Of a DNA stretch of 23,156 nucleotides, positions 21,742-23,156 are shown in pieces. The stretch covers positions 1 to 23,156 of the forward strand of contig NZ_DASZGI010000184.1 in assembly GCF_035938995.1 (NCBI RefSeq), given 5' to 3'. The position numbers and the translations under genes were made by a program. The DNA comes from DASZGI01 sp035938995 (GTDB taxonomy: Bacteria; Actinomycetota; Actinomycetes; Streptomycetales; Catenulisporaceae). Numbering within the stretch: the stretch's first letter is position 1; each line of letters begins with the position of its first letter. Under the pieces are notes generated by a model. The model worked only from the letters and a program-made list of their open reading frames with translations. It did not search any database and had not been told where the DNA came from.

Positions 21742-22944
21742 CTACCCGGTCGCGCCCAATTGGATCATGGCGAACGTCTTCGGGGTTGCCGGGCCTACCT
21801 CGTAGCTGGTGGGGCCGGTCTGGTAGCCGAGGTTCCAGAAGATGGCTCCTGCGGCGTGGAGGGAGTGGAGCATCGCGTACGTGGCGGCGAAGTCCGCGGC
21901 GCGCTGATCGTCGCCGACCTGCTGTTGCCAGCCGAACTCCTCGTCGATGAGGGGTTTGCCGAGGGAGGCGCAGTACGCGGCAGCGGTCGGCGCCCACGCC
22001 TGCATGCCGCCGTAGGTCTTGATGGCGCACGTGGCGTTGCCCGGCAGCGCGAAGATCGTGCGCCAGTCGATGCCGGAGTGGGTCTCGTTGAGGTAGCCGA
22101 GACCGCCGGTGTCGATCAGCACCGCGGGGTGCCGGGTTTGCCAGACGGCGATCGCCTGGCGATAGAAGGCGGTCAGGTCCCCGGTCGAGTACGTCAGGGT
22201 GCACGGTCGGCCGGTGGCACTCGCGTTGAATGCGTAGGGCTTGTTCGCCGGTTCCGGTTCGCCCGCGATTGAGACCAGGGCGAGTGTCGGATCGTCCCGG
22301 TACACCGAACCATCCACCGTGTTGACCCTGTCGGCGACGAAGGAGAGGAAGCTGCTCCAGTCCGCCGTGTACGGATCGATGCAGTTGTTCCACAGCATGG
22401 CGCGATAATCGGCGAGGCCGAGGTCCACGTGCATGCCGGCCGACCGGGCTGCGGCGATCACGCCGTCCACGAGACGCCATCTGGCGGGGTCGTACGGCGC
22501 GGTGCTCGGCGAACCGTTGACGTCGAGGAAGTCGGTGATCCGGATCGTGTTGAGGTGCGCATCACGGGCGAGGGCGATCGTGTCGGCGGGATCCTTGAGC
22601 CCGGAGCGGTACGGCACGACGCCGGGGTTGTAGATCGTCGCCCCGTACATGTGCCACGGAGCGCCTCCGGTACACAGCGCGGTGCCGCAGGCGCTGACTG
22701 CTCCCGTGCCCGAAGGCCCGGGGCTCGATGGCCCGGCGTGCGGGACGGGGCTGGGCGACGCGGGGCTCGACGGCCCGGGATCGGGGTTCAGCGGCACGGG
22801 ACTGTGCGACACAGGATTGTGCGGCCCGGTTCCGCTGGCGCCGGACGACCCGGAGGGCGAAGCCACGGACAATATGGCCGCGCACACCCCGACCGCAGCG
22901 AGCGTCGCCAGCGCTGCCAGCAGCCACCGAGTCCGCAACCTCAT
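21742..22944 (-). CDS. Secreted GH5-like beta-glycanase (beta-mannanase type)
   Basis: The product has 400 residues. ATG 22944 has GAGGGGG five bases upstream. Residues 1-28 are a signal peptide or anchor (RLRTRWLLAALATLAAVGVCAAILS). Residues about 30-80 are a Pro/Ser/Gly linker with repeated SPVP, SSPASPSP and SSPGPS units. The catalytic part follows, with a (beta/alpha)8 pattern typical of GH5-type enzymes: HMYGATIYNPGVVPYRSG, TIALARDAHLNTIRITDFL, LVSIAGEPEP (Glu229, likely acid/base) and PLIDEEFGWQ (Glu335 or Glu336, likely nucleophile), ending AGAIFWNLGYQTGP. GH5 enzymes with such a layout cleave beta-mannans or related glucans. The exact substrate is inferred weakly. Last gene on the right; acts outside the cell. 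Confidence 0.8.
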   Translation of the reverse strand: MRLRTRWLLAALATLAAVGVCAAILSVASPSGSSGASGTGPHNPVSHSPVPLNPDPGPSSPASPSPVPHAGPSSPGPSGTGAVSACGTALCTGGAPWHMYGATIYNPGVVPYRSGLKDPADTIALARDAHLNTIRITDFLDVNGSPSTAPYDPARWRLVDGVIAAARSAGMHVDLGLADYRAMLWNNCIDPYTADWSSFLSFVADRVNTVDGSVYRDDPTLALVSIAGEPEPANKPYAFNASATGRPCTLTYSTGDLTAFYRQAIAVWQTRHPAVLIDTGGLGYLNETHSGIDWRTIFALPGNATCAIKTYGGMQAWAPTAAAYCASLGKPLIDEEFGWQQQVGDDQRAADFAATYAMLHSLHAAGAIFWNLGYQTGPTSYEVGPATPKTFAMIQLGATG

Positions 22945-22974
22945 CCCAGCCCCCTCGCACGAATCGACTCTCCC

Positions 22975-23016
22975 GGCCCGCGCCGCCCGAATCTATAGCA
23001 TGCGGCGGCGCGGGCC
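22975..23016. promoter_or_regulatory. Large inverted repeat around a possible -10 box upstream of the GH5-like gene
   Basis: GGCCCGCGCCGCC (22975-22987) and its exact reverse complement (23004-23016) flank a 16-base loop containing, on the minus strand, TATAGA (reverse complement of 22992-22997). The structure lies 30-70 bases before the GH5-like start. It could be an operator with a promoter in its centre or a hairpin in the leader; no good -35 was found (CGGTGG at the right distance). Confidence 0.45.
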
Positions 23017-23156
23017 ACCGGCTCACGGCCGCTCTTCGAAGTTAGCCGCCCGCGGGCCTCGTCTTTCGCAGTTTCGGATGATCATGTTTCGGCTGCGGCC
23101 CCGACTGCAAGCAGAAGGGAAGGGGCAGGAGCCTCGCTGGCATTCCCTCGCAAAAA
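23017..23156 (-). other. Window end, possible 3' end of an unknown minus-strand ORF
   Basis: One minus-strand frame is open from the window edge to a TGA at 23025-23023 and ends RNMIIRNCERRGPRAANFEE then RP. It is Cys/Arg-rich and not recognised. The plus strand shows a direct repeat TTTCGG-N9-TTTCGG and a GCCCGCGGGC palindrome. Coding status is doubtful; it may be intergenic or a mobile-element end. Confidence 0.2.

Noticed and set aside
1..23156. tRNA, rRNA, CRISPR arrays, integrase or attachment-site pairs
   Set aside because: None was found on reading through: no regularly spaced repeats, no tRNA-like sequence and no integrase gene. A tRNAscan or CRISPR-finder run would be needed for certainty.

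Overview
The base composition (very high GC, mostly G or C at third codon positions), the GTG and TTG starts with strong Shine-Dalgarno sequences, a Tat-exported enzyme and the alanine/arginine-rich proteins point to a high-GC actinobacterium. A Streptomyces or Catenulispora-like soil organism would fit, but the sequence alone does not give the genus. No rRNA, tRNA, CRISPR array, phage module or intact insertion sequence was seen.

Layout. (1) 1-1914: a DeoR-family regulator (cut by the window edge, minus strand) diverges from an MFS exporter/permease. They share a 70-90 bp control region with an inverted repeat. A small unknown gene follows. (2) 1961-3596, minus strand: an acyl-CoA-oxidase-like flavoenzyme in two overlapping frames, with Ala where the family's catalytic Glu normally sits. 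(3) 3600-5277: a gene-poor stretch with the C-terminal relic of an ISL3-type transposase, a tiny membrane-protein ORF, two LacI-type operator sequences and a long GC-rich leader. (4) 5278-12693, plus strand: a glycan block. It holds a Tat-exported GtaA/DUF4965-type protein, a very large secreted GH92 alpha-mannosidase carrying a duplicated accessory module, and, behind a strong hairpin, a PIG-V-like polytopic mannosyltransferase. (5) 12877-13206, minus: a small unknown gene. (6) 13500-21388, minus: a four-gene operon of two giant FtsX-type permeases and two ABC ATPases, one with an AbrB-like tail. (7) 21742-22944, minus: a secreted GH5-like beta-glycanase behind a large inverted repeat.

How the parts fit. 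The ACAACGTTGT-type palindromes upstream of the GtaA-like gene and just before the GH92 start suggest that one LacI-family sugar-responsive repressor, encoded elsewhere, controls both exported enzymes. This would make the GtaA-like protein part of a mannose-glycan degradation set rather than a stand-alone glutaminase; that is inference. The mannosyltransferase next door handles the same sugar in the opposite direction. The ABC operon looks like a MacB/FtsX-type mechanotransmission or export machine and has no visible link to the glycan genes except position.

Most worth checking: the shared operator regulon and long leader, the duplicated module in GH92, the split acyl-CoA oxidase with a lost catalytic Glu, and the ABC ATPase fused to an AbrB-like domain.
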